Origin: Anaerococcus rubeinfantis
Lineage (GTDB): Bacteria > Bacillota > Clostridia > Tissierellales > Peptoniphilaceae
Assembly (NCBI RefSeq): GCF_001487145.1
Contig: NZ_LN913016.1
Span: 434,001-498,000 of the forward strand
Length of the DNA: 64,000 nt
Reading direction: 5' to 3'
Each line of letters starts with the position of its first letter. Within the stretch, counting starts at the first letter, position 1. This document shows, in pieces, positions 10,065 to 17,773 of this stretch. The position numbers and the translations under genes were made by a program. Below the pieces are notes generated by a model. It had not been told where the DNA came from and did no database searches. It saw only the letters and a program-made list of their open reading frames with translations.

Positions 10065-11069
10065 ATGCCAGTAAATTTACAAGGACAAAGTATACTAGGA
10101 TTAAAATTCCTATCAGAAGATGAAATCAAATACCTAATCGATTTAGGTGAACAATTTAAAAAATTAAAACTAACAAGAACACCTCACAGATATCTAGAAG
10201 GAAAAAATATAGTATTATTATTTGAAAAAACTTCAACAAGAACACGTTGTTCATTTGAAGTTGCAGGAATGGACCTTGGAATGGGAGTAACATACCTTGA
10301 TCCAGGTTCAAGCCAAATGGGACACAAAGAATCAATAGAAGATACAGCAAAAGTACTTGGAAGATTCTATGACGGAATCGAATACAGAGGATTTGATCAA
10401 AGCTTAGTTGAAAAATTGGCTAAATACTCTGGAGTTCCAGTATGGAATGGTCTTACAGATGATTTCCACCCAACACAAATGATAGCAGATATGCTAACAA
10501 TCAAAGAAAACTTTGGATACCTTAAAGGATTAAACTTTGTATTCATGGGTGACTGCAGAAATAACGTAAGTAACTCACTAATGGTTGCATGTGCTAAACT
10601 TGGAATTAACTACACAGGTTGTGGTCCAAAAGAATTATGGGCAGATGAAAAATTAGTTGCAGAAGCTAAAGAATTTGCAAAAGTTCACGGATCAAAAGTT
10701 GAATTTACAGAAAACGTAGAAGAAGCAGCAAAAGGTGCTCACGCAGTTTACACAGATATTTGGGTATCAATGGGAGAACCAAAAGAAGTTTGGGAAAAGA
10801 GAATTGAAATTCTTCACCCATTCCAAGTAAACCAAAAAGTTATGGACCTTGCTGATGATGATGCAATCTTCCTACACTGTCTACCATCATTCCACGATTT
10901 AGAAACAACTACAGGAATTGACGTTAACGAAAAATTCGGAGACAAATACGATCTTGACGGAATGGAAGTAAAAGACGAAGTATTCTTAGGTAAACAAAGT
11001 AAAGTATTTGATCAAGCAGAAAATAGAATGCATACAATCAAAGCTATAATGTATGCAACATTAAAGTAG
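10065..11069 (+). CDS. argF: Ornithine carbamoyltransferase (catabolic)
   Basis: Splits citrulline with phosphate into ornithine and carbamoyl phosphate when used in the deiminase pathway (also called arcB there). At 334 residues it has the carbamoyl-phosphate loop STRTR (57-61), HPTQ (135-138), the ornithine-binding SMG (235-237) and HCLP (271-274). GGAG precedes the start. It follows arcA by 66 bp and lies before arcC, which argues for the catabolic rather than the biosynthetic role. Confidence 0.97.
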   Translation: MPVNLQGQSILGLKFLSEDEIKYLIDLGEQFKKLKLTRTPHRYLEGKNIVLLFEKTSTRTRCSFEVAGMDLGMGVTYLDPGSSQMGHKESIEDTAKVLGRFYDGIEYRGFDQSLVEKLAKYSGVPVWNGLTDDFHPTQMIADMLTIKENFGYLKGLNFVFMGDCRNNVSNSLMVACAKLGINYTGCGPKELWADEKLVAEAKEFAKVHGSKVEFTENVEEAAKGAHAVYTDIWVSMGEPKEVWEKRIEILHPFQVNQKVMDLADDDAIFLHCLPSFHDLETTTGIDVNEKFGDKYDLDGMEVKDEVFLGKQSKVFDQAENRMHTIKAIMYATLK

Positions 11070-11095
11070 AAAAAGAAACGGATAATATATAACAG

Positions 11096-12031
11096 ATGAC
11101 AAAAAAAAGATTAGTTATCGCTCTCGGGGGTAATGCTTTAGGCAATACCCCTGAAGAGCAATTAGAATTAGTTAAAAAGACAGCTAAAACAATAGTAGAT
11201 TTATCAGAAAATTATGACGTTGCTGTTGGACACGGAAATGGTCCACAAGTAGGAATGATAAATAATGCTATGGAATTTTCAGCAAATAATGGTGGAAATA
11301 CACCTGAAATGCCTTTTCCTGAATGTGGAGCAATGAGCCAAGGATACATTGGATATCATTTATCACAATCAATCAGAAATGAACTTAAAAGAAGAGGAAA
11401 AGATTCTGAAATTGCATGTGTAGTAACACAAGTTTTAGTTGATAAAGACGATGAAGCTTTCAACAAACCTACAAAACCAATAGGAAGTTTCTTAACAAAA
11501 GAAGAGGCTGAAGCTAAAGAAAAAGAAAACGGATATGAATACGTTGAAGATGCTGGTAGAGGATACAGAAGAGTTGTAGCAAGCCCAATACCAAAAGAAA
11601 TCGTTGAAATAAACGTTGTAGAAAATTTAGTTTCAAACGGAAATATTGTAATAACAGTAGGTGGAGGTGGTGTACCAGTAATAAACACAGAGGAAGGGTT
11701 ACAAGGTGTGCCAGCTGTAATCGATAAAGATAGATCATCTGCTTTATTAGCAAAAGAATTAAACGCTGATATGTTAGTAATTCTAACAGCAGTAGACAGG
11801 GTTATGATTAACTTCAACAAACCAAATCAAGAAGAAATTAAAGAAATGACAATTGATCAAGCTAAACAATACATTGAAGAAGGACACTTTGCACCTGGTT
11901 CAATGCTTCCAAAAGTAGAAGCTTGTTTAGAATTTGTTGAAAATTCAGATCAAGGCCAAGCACTAATTACATCTTTAGAAAAAGCAGCTGAAGCATTAGA
12001 AGGAAAAACAGGAACTATAATCAAAAAATAG
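11096..12031 (+). CDS. arcC: Carbamate kinase
   Basis: Uses carbamoyl phosphate and ADP to make ATP, CO2 and ammonia, the energy-yielding step of arginine fermentation. The 311-residue amino-acid-kinase fold shows ALGGNALG at the N terminus, GHGNGPQVG (about 46-54), VGGGGVPV and the DKDRSSALLA region. No strong ribosome binding site is seen before the ATG (GAAACGG is the best), so translation may be coupled to argF, 26 bp upstream. Bases 11481-11528 (about residues 129-145) are repeated exactly inside the 23S rRNA intervening sequence, and 11745-11760 matches it over a further 16 bp. Confidence 0.97.
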   Translation: MTKKRLVIALGGNALGNTPEEQLELVKKTAKTIVDLSENYDVAVGHGNGPQVGMINNAMEFSANNGGNTPEMPFPECGAMSQGYIGYHLSQSIRNELKRRGKDSEIACVVTQVLVDKDDEAFNKPTKPIGSFLTKEEAEAKEKENGYEYVEDAGRGYRRVVASPIPKEIVEINVVENLVSNGNIVITVGGGGVPVINTEEGLQGVPAVIDKDRSSALLAKELNADMLVILTAVDRVMINFNKPNQEEIKEMTIDQAKQYIEEGHFAPGSMLPKVEACLEFVENSDQGQALITSLEKAAEALEGKTGTIIKK

Positions 12032-12040
12032 GAGTTTTCT

Positions 12041-13546
12041 ATGGAAAAGAAGAAGAAAAAATCACTTAGTGCGTTTTCTATCTTAATGATAGTTCTAGCT
12101 GTTGTATGTCTAATTACATTAGTAGCAAGTGGTCAACCTATTGAAAAAGATATAATTAAATCATTAGATCCAGGAAAATATGGGGACCTTATTAATGCAG
12201 TTAAGGCAGGAGAAACAGTTACTGTACAAAGTGCAAGCTTAAGTGACTTTGTTATGGCTATTCCTAATGGATTTATGGATGCCGCTGATCTTATTATATT
12301 TATTTTATGTATTGGTGGATTTATTGGTATAGTTATGAGCACTGGCGCTATGGAAGCTGGAATTCGTTCATTGGTAAGAAAAAATAAAGGTAAAGAAGGA
12401 AGACTAATTGCAGTATTAATGTTCCTATTCTCAGTAGGTGGATCTACTTACGGAATGGCAGAAGAAACAATTGGTTTTTATCCATTAATCACAGCAGCAA
12501 TGGTTGCAGCAGGACTTGATACAATGGTAGCAGTTGGTACAGTTCTTCTTGGAGCTGGAGCCGGAGTACTTGGTTCAACAATCAACCCATTTGCAACATC
12601 AGCAGCTATGGGAGCTCTAGAATCTGTAGGAATAAAATCAAATGCCACAACAGTAATGGTAATAGGTGTTATCCTTTGGTTATCAACAGATTTAATTGTT
12701 ATAAAATTTGTATTAAATTATGCTAAGAAATTATTAGAAAATAAAGAAAATTCAGTATTAAGTTTAGATGAAAAACATGCAATGGAAGAACACTTCTCAA
12801 AAGATAACGAAGAGGAGTTAGAATTTACTGGAACTCATAAAGCAGTTTTAACTGTATTTGCAATAACATTTGTAATAATGATAGTTTCACTTATCTCATA
12901 CGTTGATATTAACTTCCACGGAGATGAAGATGCATACTTAAAAGTATTTGGTTGGTCAGATTTCTTAACAGGATCACCTTTAGGATACTGGTACTTTAAA
13001 GATTTAGCAGCACTATTTACTTTATCAAGTATAGTTATTGCTATAGTTGCTAAAGTTGGTGAAAAAGAATTTGTAGATGGATTTATAGCTGGAGCTGCTG
13101 ATTTATTATCGGTAGGTTTAATCATAGCAGTAGCAAGAGGAATTACAGTAGTAATGAGTGCTACCCACTTAGATTTCTATATACTACAAAATTCAGCAAA
13201 ATTATTAAGAGGAGTATCACCATTCGTATTTGCTCCACTTGCTTACTTGATTTATATGGTATTATCATTCTTAGTACCATCAACATCAGGACTTGCAGCT
13301 TTATCAATTCCAATTATGGGATCTCTTGCTCATCAATTAGGATATGATCCTAATATAATGATTATGATATTCTGTGGTGCCTGCGGACTAGTAAACTTTG
13401 TAACACCAACATCAGGAGTTGTAATGGGTGGTCTTGCAGCAGCAAAAGTAGAATATTCATCATATTTAAAATGGGTAAAGAAACCATTCTTTATAGTGAT
13501 GATTGCAAATATAATTATTTTATCAATTGCAATGTCTGTAATGTAA
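12041..13546 (+). CDS. YfcC-family membrane transporter, probable arginine/ornithine exchanger
   Basis: A 501-residue integral membrane protein with about a dozen hydrophobic segments, including an N-terminal helix at 10-30, the GSTYGMAEETIGFYPL stretch and a C-terminal PSTSGLAALSIPIMG motif typical of the YfcC/DcuC/AbgT-like carriers. In Gram-positive arginine deiminase operons a carrier of this kind usually occupies the place of ArcD and exchanges arginine for ornithine. That role is inferred from position 9 bp after arcC. A terminator follows, closing the operon. Confidence 0.85.
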   Translation: MEKKKKKSLSAFSILMIVLAVVCLITLVASGQPIEKDIIKSLDPGKYGDLINAVKAGETVTVQSASLSDFVMAIPNGFMDAADLIIFILCIGGFIGIVMSTGAMEAGIRSLVRKNKGKEGRLIAVLMFLFSVGGSTYGMAEETIGFYPLITAAMVAAGLDTMVAVGTVLLGAGAGVLGSTINPFATSAAMGALESVGIKSNATTVMVIGVILWLSTDLIVIKFVLNYAKKLLENKENSVLSLDEKHAMEEHFSKDNEEELEFTGTHKAVLTVFAITFVIMIVSLISYVDINFHGDEDAYLKVFGWSDFLTGSPLGYWYFKDLAALFTLSSIVIAIVAKVGEKEFVDGFIAGAADLLSVGLIIAVARGITVVMSATHLDFYILQNSAKLLRGVSPFVFAPLAYLIYMVLSFLVPSTSGLAALSIPIMGSLAHQLGYDPNIMIMIFCGACGLVNFVTPTSGVVMGGLAAAKVEYSSYLKWVKKPFFIVMIANIIILSIAMSVM

Positions 13547-13556
13547 TAAAAATTTC

Positions 13557-13591
13557 AAAACAAACTCAGATTTTTCTGGGTTTGTTTTTTT
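13557..13591 (+). terminator. Terminator of the arginine deiminase operon
   Basis: AACAAACTCAGA and TCTGGGTTTGTT pair, followed by a T run. It lies directly after the transporter stop codon. Confidence 0.9.
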
Positions 13592-13704
13592 GTGCAAAAT
13601 TTTTGAAAATTTTTAATAAATATATAGAAATTTATAATTTAAAATTATAACATATTGTTTACAATTTTTTATATAATAATATAGTAGAGTTTAAAGGAGG
13701 AATT

Positions 13705-14925
13705 ATGGCTAGAAGAAATAATGGTTCTGGTGGATTTTCGAATTTTCTTTCAGGACTTATTGGAGCTGTTTTGGGTGGATTTTTAGTTTTTTCACTTTTA
13801 GGCAGTTCTTTGAAAAATGAAAATAAAAATGAAATACCGAAAGAATCTAAAAATAAAAGTGTTGTAAATATCAATCCTACTGATGATATAACAATGGAAA
13901 GAGCTGTTGTTAAAAAAAGCATAGATTCTGTAGTTGGAATTACAACTAAAACAAAAGCAACTCAAAATACTATTTTTGGTCCACAAACTGGTTATGTTGA
14001 AGGAGTTGGCTCAGGATCAATTGTTACAAAAGACGGATATATTTTGACAAATTCACACGTTGTAAGCAACAGTGATGCCAGTGAAATTAATGTTTTATTC
14101 TCAGACGATAAAACAAAAAAAGCGAAACTTGTTTGGAATGATACAACCCTTGACCTTGCTGTAATAAAAGTTGAAGCAAACAATTTAAGCCCAATAGATT
14201 TGGGAGACAGTGATAAGGTAAATGTTGGAGATAAGGCGGTGGCAATCGGAAATCCATTAGGTCTTGAACTACAATCAACAGTTACAAGTGGAATAATTTC
14301 AGGACTTGGTAGGACTGTTTCATTTCAAAATGGAGCAAGAATGGACGGGCTAATGCAAACCGATGCTGCAATAAATTCAGGAAATTCTGGAGGAGCCTTG
14401 TTAAATTCAAGGGGAGAATTAGTTGGAATAAATACAGCTAAAGCAGGAAATTCAGATGGAATTGGTTTTGCAATTCCTGTAAATTTAGCAAAAAAAGTAA
14501 TAAAAGAAATTGCTAAAAACGGTAAATTTAATTCGGTTTATCTTGGAATTACAGGAATAAATTTGGATTTATTATTACAATCCAATAATATTGATCCAAA
14601 AACAGTAGGAAGCGAAGATGGGGTTTATGTTCAATCTATTTCTGATGATGCAAAAAATTATTTCAGAAAAGGTGACATAATTACAGAAATCGATGGACAA
14701 AGAGTAAAGGATATGTCAAATTTAAAGAAAATTCTTCTAAATTATAATGTAGGCGATACATGCAAAATTGAAATAGTAAGAGCAGGAGATACAAAAGAAT
14801 TTGATTTTAAATTTACAACTGATTCATCAAATATAGAAGAATTCAAAGAAGCAAACCCAAAAAATGAAAACAAGGAAGATGATGAAGAAAATAGTCAAAT
14901 ACTACCAGATTGGCTAAGACCATAA
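13705..14925 (+). CDS. HtrA/DegP-like membrane-anchored serine protease
   Basis: A quality-control protease at the outer face of the membrane. The 406 residues comprise a short cytoplasmic start, one transmembrane segment (about 13-33), a trypsin-like domain with the triad His118 (NSHVV), Asp150 (LDLAVIKV) and Ser228 (GNSGG), and one PDZ domain (about 275-375). The end is acidic. AGGAGG precedes the ATG, and the 158-bp upstream gap contains TTGTTT and TAATAT boxes (about 13653 and 13675) that could form a promoter. Transcribed alone, with its own terminator. Confidence 0.92.
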   Translation: MARRNNGSGGFSNFLSGLIGAVLGGFLVFSLLGSSLKNENKNEIPKESKNKSVVNINPTDDITMERAVVKKSIDSVVGITTKTKATQNTIFGPQTGYVEGVGSGSIVTKDGYILTNSHVVSNSDASEINVLFSDDKTKKAKLVWNDTTLDLAVIKVEANNLSPIDLGDSDKVNVGDKAVAIGNPLGLELQSTVTSGIISGLGRTVSFQNGARMDGLMQTDAAINSGNSGGALLNSRGELVGINTAKAGNSDGIGFAIPVNLAKKVIKEIAKNGKFNSVYLGITGINLDLLLQSNNIDPKTVGSEDGVYVQSISDDAKNYFRKGDIITEIDGQRVKDMSNLKKILLNYNVGDTCKIEIVRAGDTKEFDFKFTTDSSNIEEFKEANPKNENKEDDEENSQILPDWLRP

Positions 14926-14970
14926 AAATTATTTTTTTAAATTTGAATAAATTTTAATTTTTAAAAAATT

Positions 14971-15009
14971 AATCAGCATGAAGTTTTTAAGCTTTGTGCT
15001 GATTTTTTA
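14971..15009 (+). terminator. Terminator of the htrA-like gene
   Basis: AATCAGCATGAAG pairs with CTTTGTGCTGATT (one G-T, one mismatch), followed by TTTTT. The 180 bases from here to the XRE remnant are AT-rich and hold no recognised gene. Confidence 0.85.
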
Positions 15010-15188
15010 ATAGAAAATTTTAAAACGGCTAAAAAATATTATAATGAACCTAAGAAAATAAATTAAAATGATTATAAATAAGAAATAAAATCAGCAAAAG
15101 GAAATTAGAAAAGATTAAGATTTAAAAAGCAGTATAATATAACAGAAAAACATGCTGTTAAGTAAAATAGGATTTTTCTATAATAAAT

Positions 15189-15353
15189 CATGGGTAAATT
15201 AATTGATGAAAAGATAAATAAATTAGACCTACAAAAAGCTATAAAAAACCTACTCATACATATAAAATGGTTGGAGATGAGAAAGTTATTATGGAAATAT
15301 TTGGATTTGCAGGCATTTTAAATGCGACTTATCGGAAGTATTGGAGTTTTAAA
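15189..15353 (+). pseudogene. Decayed XRE-type (YozG-like) regulator upstream of module 1
   Basis: From 15199 the frame gives LIDEKINKLDLQKAIKN, then continues in a shifted frame as YKMVGDEKVIMEIF and, in nucleotides, GGCATTTTAAATG...GGAAGTATTGGAGT. It aligns throughout with the minus-strand remnant at 29104-29294, which translates as LIDEKMNKLDLQKAINTTPHTIAKMGRDENVSMEIL and so on. Both resemble the small one-domain Cro/CI regulators of the YozG kind. This copy has at least one frameshift and its end has been absorbed into the region before the response regulator. Confidence 0.7.
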
Positions 15354-16013
15354 TTGGAAATATTAATGATTGAAGATGACAGCACAATTGCTTTTGCTGT
15401 TAAAACTTACTTAAATAAATACAATATTGAAACAATTGTTTGTAATGCTCTTTCTCAAGCATATGATATAAATTTTAATGATTTTGATTTAATTATTCTT
15501 GATGCTAACCTTCCAGATGGTTCTGGATTTGATTTTTTAAAGTGGATGAGAGAATTTTCTGACCTTCCTGTAATAATGCTTACTGTAAAAAATGAAGACG
15601 AGTATGTAATAAAAGGTCTTTCCCAAGGAGCAGATGATTATATTGCAAAACCTTTTTCTCTTCCTGTTTTAAAGGCGAGAATAGACAATGTGTTTAGCAG
15701 AAAAATAAAGAAGGTTGACGAACTGACTTTTGAAAATTTATCTTTAGATCTCATTTCAAAACAAGCGTCAATAGATGGAAAAGATTTAGATTTGAATTTG
15801 AAAGAGTTTGCTGTATTGGAAATGCTTTTAGAAAACCAAAATATAAATCTACTAAGAGAGCGAATTTTAGATTATGTTTGGGGTTATGATTTTTATGAAG
15901 TTAATGATAATACCCTAACTGTCACCATAAAAAGACTCAGATATAAACTTGGAGATTACGGTAAACATATAAAAACTCTTAGAGGAATAGGATATAGGTG
16001 GGACAATGAATAA
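15354..16013 (+). CDS. OmpR/VanR-type response regulator (module 1)
   Basis: A 219-residue two-component regulator with a receiver domain (1-115; acidic pocket IEDD near 6-9, phospho-acceptor Asp50 in LIILDANLPDGSG, conserved Lys in IAKPF) and a winged-helix domain ending in TLRGIGYRWDNE. I place the start at TTG 15354, giving (M)EILMIEDD: GGAG lies 8 bases upstream, homologues begin exactly here, and the 29 residues a 15267 start would add derive from the XRE remnant. It overlaps the kinase gene by 8 bp. It probably activates the transporter genes behind the kinase through the CTAGTCACTT repeats. Confidence 0.9.
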   Translation: MEILMIEDDSTIAFAVKTYLNKYNIETIVCNALSQAYDINFNDFDLIILDANLPDGSGFDFLKWMREFSDLPVIMLTVKNEDEYVIKGLSQGADDYIAKPFSLPVLKARIDNVFSRKIKKVDELTFENLSLDLISKQASIDGKDLDLNLKEFAVLEMLLENQNINLLRERILDYVWGYDFYEVNDNTLTVTIKRLRYKLGDYGKHIKTLRGIGYRWDNE

Positions 16014-16983
16014 AAACAAAGACATTTTACTTGTTTTAATTTTAAATTTACTAATGTCTTTGCTTGTAATTTATCTTAATCCAAGATTTGATATTCTAAC
16101 TCTTATAGGTTTTTTACTTATAAATATAATTCTGTTTATAGCTATTTCAAAAATTGAAAAGAAAAAAGAAAAGAATCTTGAGGATAAGATTAATAATATA
16201 TTTAACCTTCTCCATTCACTTGATCTAGACTCAGACAATTACGAAATTATAGACGATGAATTTGGAAAACTCAGAGATGAGATTATTAAAATTATTATAG
16301 AAAACAAGAGAATAGCTGAAAATGCAGAGAAAAATAAGGAAACTTTAAGAGAATATACTGAAGACATTGCTCATCAAATTAAAACACCATTAACTGGATC
16401 TTTATTATTACTGGACTTATTAGAAGACGAAGATGACAACATTTCAGAAGAATATACAGAAAGACTTAGAGATAATTTACTTAGACTCCACAATTTGTCT
16501 GATATTTTATTAAAACTTGCAGCCCTTGATTCTGGTACAATAGAAATGGCAAAAGATACTATTTCAGCTCGAGGATTAATTAGAGATACAATACAAAATC
16601 TTAAAGATTATTTTATTAATGATAATATTGAAATTCCTCTTTATGGAGAAGATTTTGATCTTATATGCGATAAGAAATGGACCTATGAAGCAGCATTTAA
16701 TGTGATGAAAAATGGTCTAGAAGCAACAGAAGATAGACATATTGAAATTCATCTAAAAGAAACGAATTTATATAAGAGTATTTTTGTGGAAGATTTCTCA
16801 AATGGCTTAGATAAACAAATGTTAGAAAAAGTTTTTAGGCGTTTTTATAAAGCGGATCCAAATTCAAAAGGCTATGGAATCGGACTTCCTATGGCAAAAT
16901 CTGTAATGGAAAGACAAAATGGAGAACTTTTATATCACAAAGGTAAAAAATCAAATTCCTTTGAACTGAGATTTTATAATTAA
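16006..16983 (+). CDS. Intramembrane-sensing histidine kinase (module 1)
   Basis: A 325-residue kinase with two N-terminal membrane helices (about 8-25 and 30-48) joined by only a few residues and no extracellular sensor. This is the layout of kinases that sense cell-envelope attack through a partner ABC transporter. The H box is EDIAHQIKTPL (His123), followed by an N box (NVMKNGLEA), and GYGIGLPMAKSVM as G box. It is co-transcribed with the regulator, and a terminator plus operator separates it from the transporter. Confidence 0.9.
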   Translation: MNKNKDILLVLILNLLMSLLVIYLNPRFDILTLIGFLLINIILFIAISKIEKKKEKNLEDKINNIFNLLHSLDLDSDNYEIIDDEFGKLRDEIIKIIIENKRIAENAEKNKETLREYTEDIAHQIKTPLTGSLLLLDLLEDEDDNISEEYTERLRDNLLRLHNLSDILLKLAALDSGTIEMAKDTISARGLIRDTIQNLKDYFINDNIEIPLYGEDFDLICDKKWTYEAAFNVMKNGLEATEDRHIEIHLKETNLYKSIFVEDFSNGLDKQMLEKVFRRFYKADPNSKGYGIGLPMAKSVMERQNGELLYHKGKKSNSFELRFYN

Positions 16984-16988
16984 ATTTT

Positions 16989-17023
16989 AAGACTGTGTCT
17001 AAAAATAAGACATGGTCTTTTTT
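16989..17023 (+). terminator. Terminator between kinase and transporter (module 1)
   Basis: AAGACTGTGTCT pairs with AGACATGGTCTT, followed by a T run. The transporter genes are therefore expected to have their own promoter. Confidence 0.85.
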
Positions 17024-17058
17024 CTAGTCACTTTCTAGTCACTTAAGTCTAATATTAT
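17024..17058 (+). promoter_or_regulatory. Tandem CTAGTCACTT operator and promoter of the module 1 transporter
   Basis: CTAGTCACTT occurs at 17024-17033 and again at 17035-17044, an 11-bp period that puts both on one face of the helix. A -10-like TATTAT sits at about 17053-17058, about 9 bp after the second repeat, so the repeats cover the -35 position. This is the typical arrangement for activation by an OmpR-type regulator. Confidence 0.7.
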
Positions 17059-17083
17059 ATAGACAAGTTAAGGAGGATACAAT

Positions 17084-17773
17084 ATGAATATAGTAAAAAC
17101 AGTTGATTTAACAAAAACATATAAGGGCGAAGTAGAAGTAAATGCCCTTTCGGATGTAAACTTTGAATTAGAAAAAGGAGACCTTGTTGCCATTATTGGA
17201 GACAGTGGCTCTGGCAAATCTACGCTACTTCATTTACTTGCAGGAGTAGATACACCAACAAGTGGTGATATATTTATTCAAGATAAAAATATTACCAAGT
17301 TTAACAAAGATGAAATGACAGTATTTCGTAGAAGAAATATTGGAGTTGTCTACCAATTTTTTAACCTAATTCCAAATATTAATGTGAGAAAAAACATCCT
17401 ACTTCCTCTTTTATTAGACAATAAAAAAGTAGATGAAGAATATTTAAAGGAAATTTTGTCAATACTAGGAATAGAAGGAAAACTCGATAGGTATCCAAAG
17501 CAATTATCAGGTGGAGAGCAACAAAGGGTTGCCATTGCCAGAAGTTTGATTACAAGACCTGCCATCATTCTAGCAGATGAGCCTACAGGAAATCTTGATA
17601 GGAAAAACTCAGAAGAAATCACAGGACTTTTCAGACTTGTAAATAAGAGATTAAATTCTACAATTATGATAATAACTCATGATGAAAAAGTAGCAAATTC
17701 TTGTGATAAGGTCTATAGAATGGTAGATGGTAGGTTAAATTTCTTAGGAGATGGAACTTATGAAAATTATTAA
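17084..17773 (+). CDS. ABC transporter ATPase (module 1)
   Basis: A 229-residue nucleotide-binding subunit of the LolD/BceA type: Walker A GDSGSGKST (39-47), Q loop YQFFNL, signature [14 protein letters not shown] (141-154), Walker B ILADEP (162-167) and the H loop in ITHDE. AAGGAGG precedes the start. It partners the FtsX-type permease encoded immediately after, which overlaps it by 14 bp. With the kinase upstream, a role in peptide-antibiotic sensing or resistance is likely; the substrate is unknown. Confidence 0.93.
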   Translation: MNIVKTVDLTKTYKGEVEVNALSDVNFELEKGDLVAIIGDSGSGKSTLLHLLAGVDTPTSGDIFIQDKNITKFNKDEMTVFRRRNIGVVYQFFNLIPNINVRKNILLPLLLDNKKVDEEYLKEILSILGIEGKLDRYPKQLSGGEQQRVAIARSLITRPAIILADEPTGNLDRKNSEEITGLFRLVNKRLNSTIMIITHDEKVANSCDKVYRMVDGRLNFLGDGTYENY

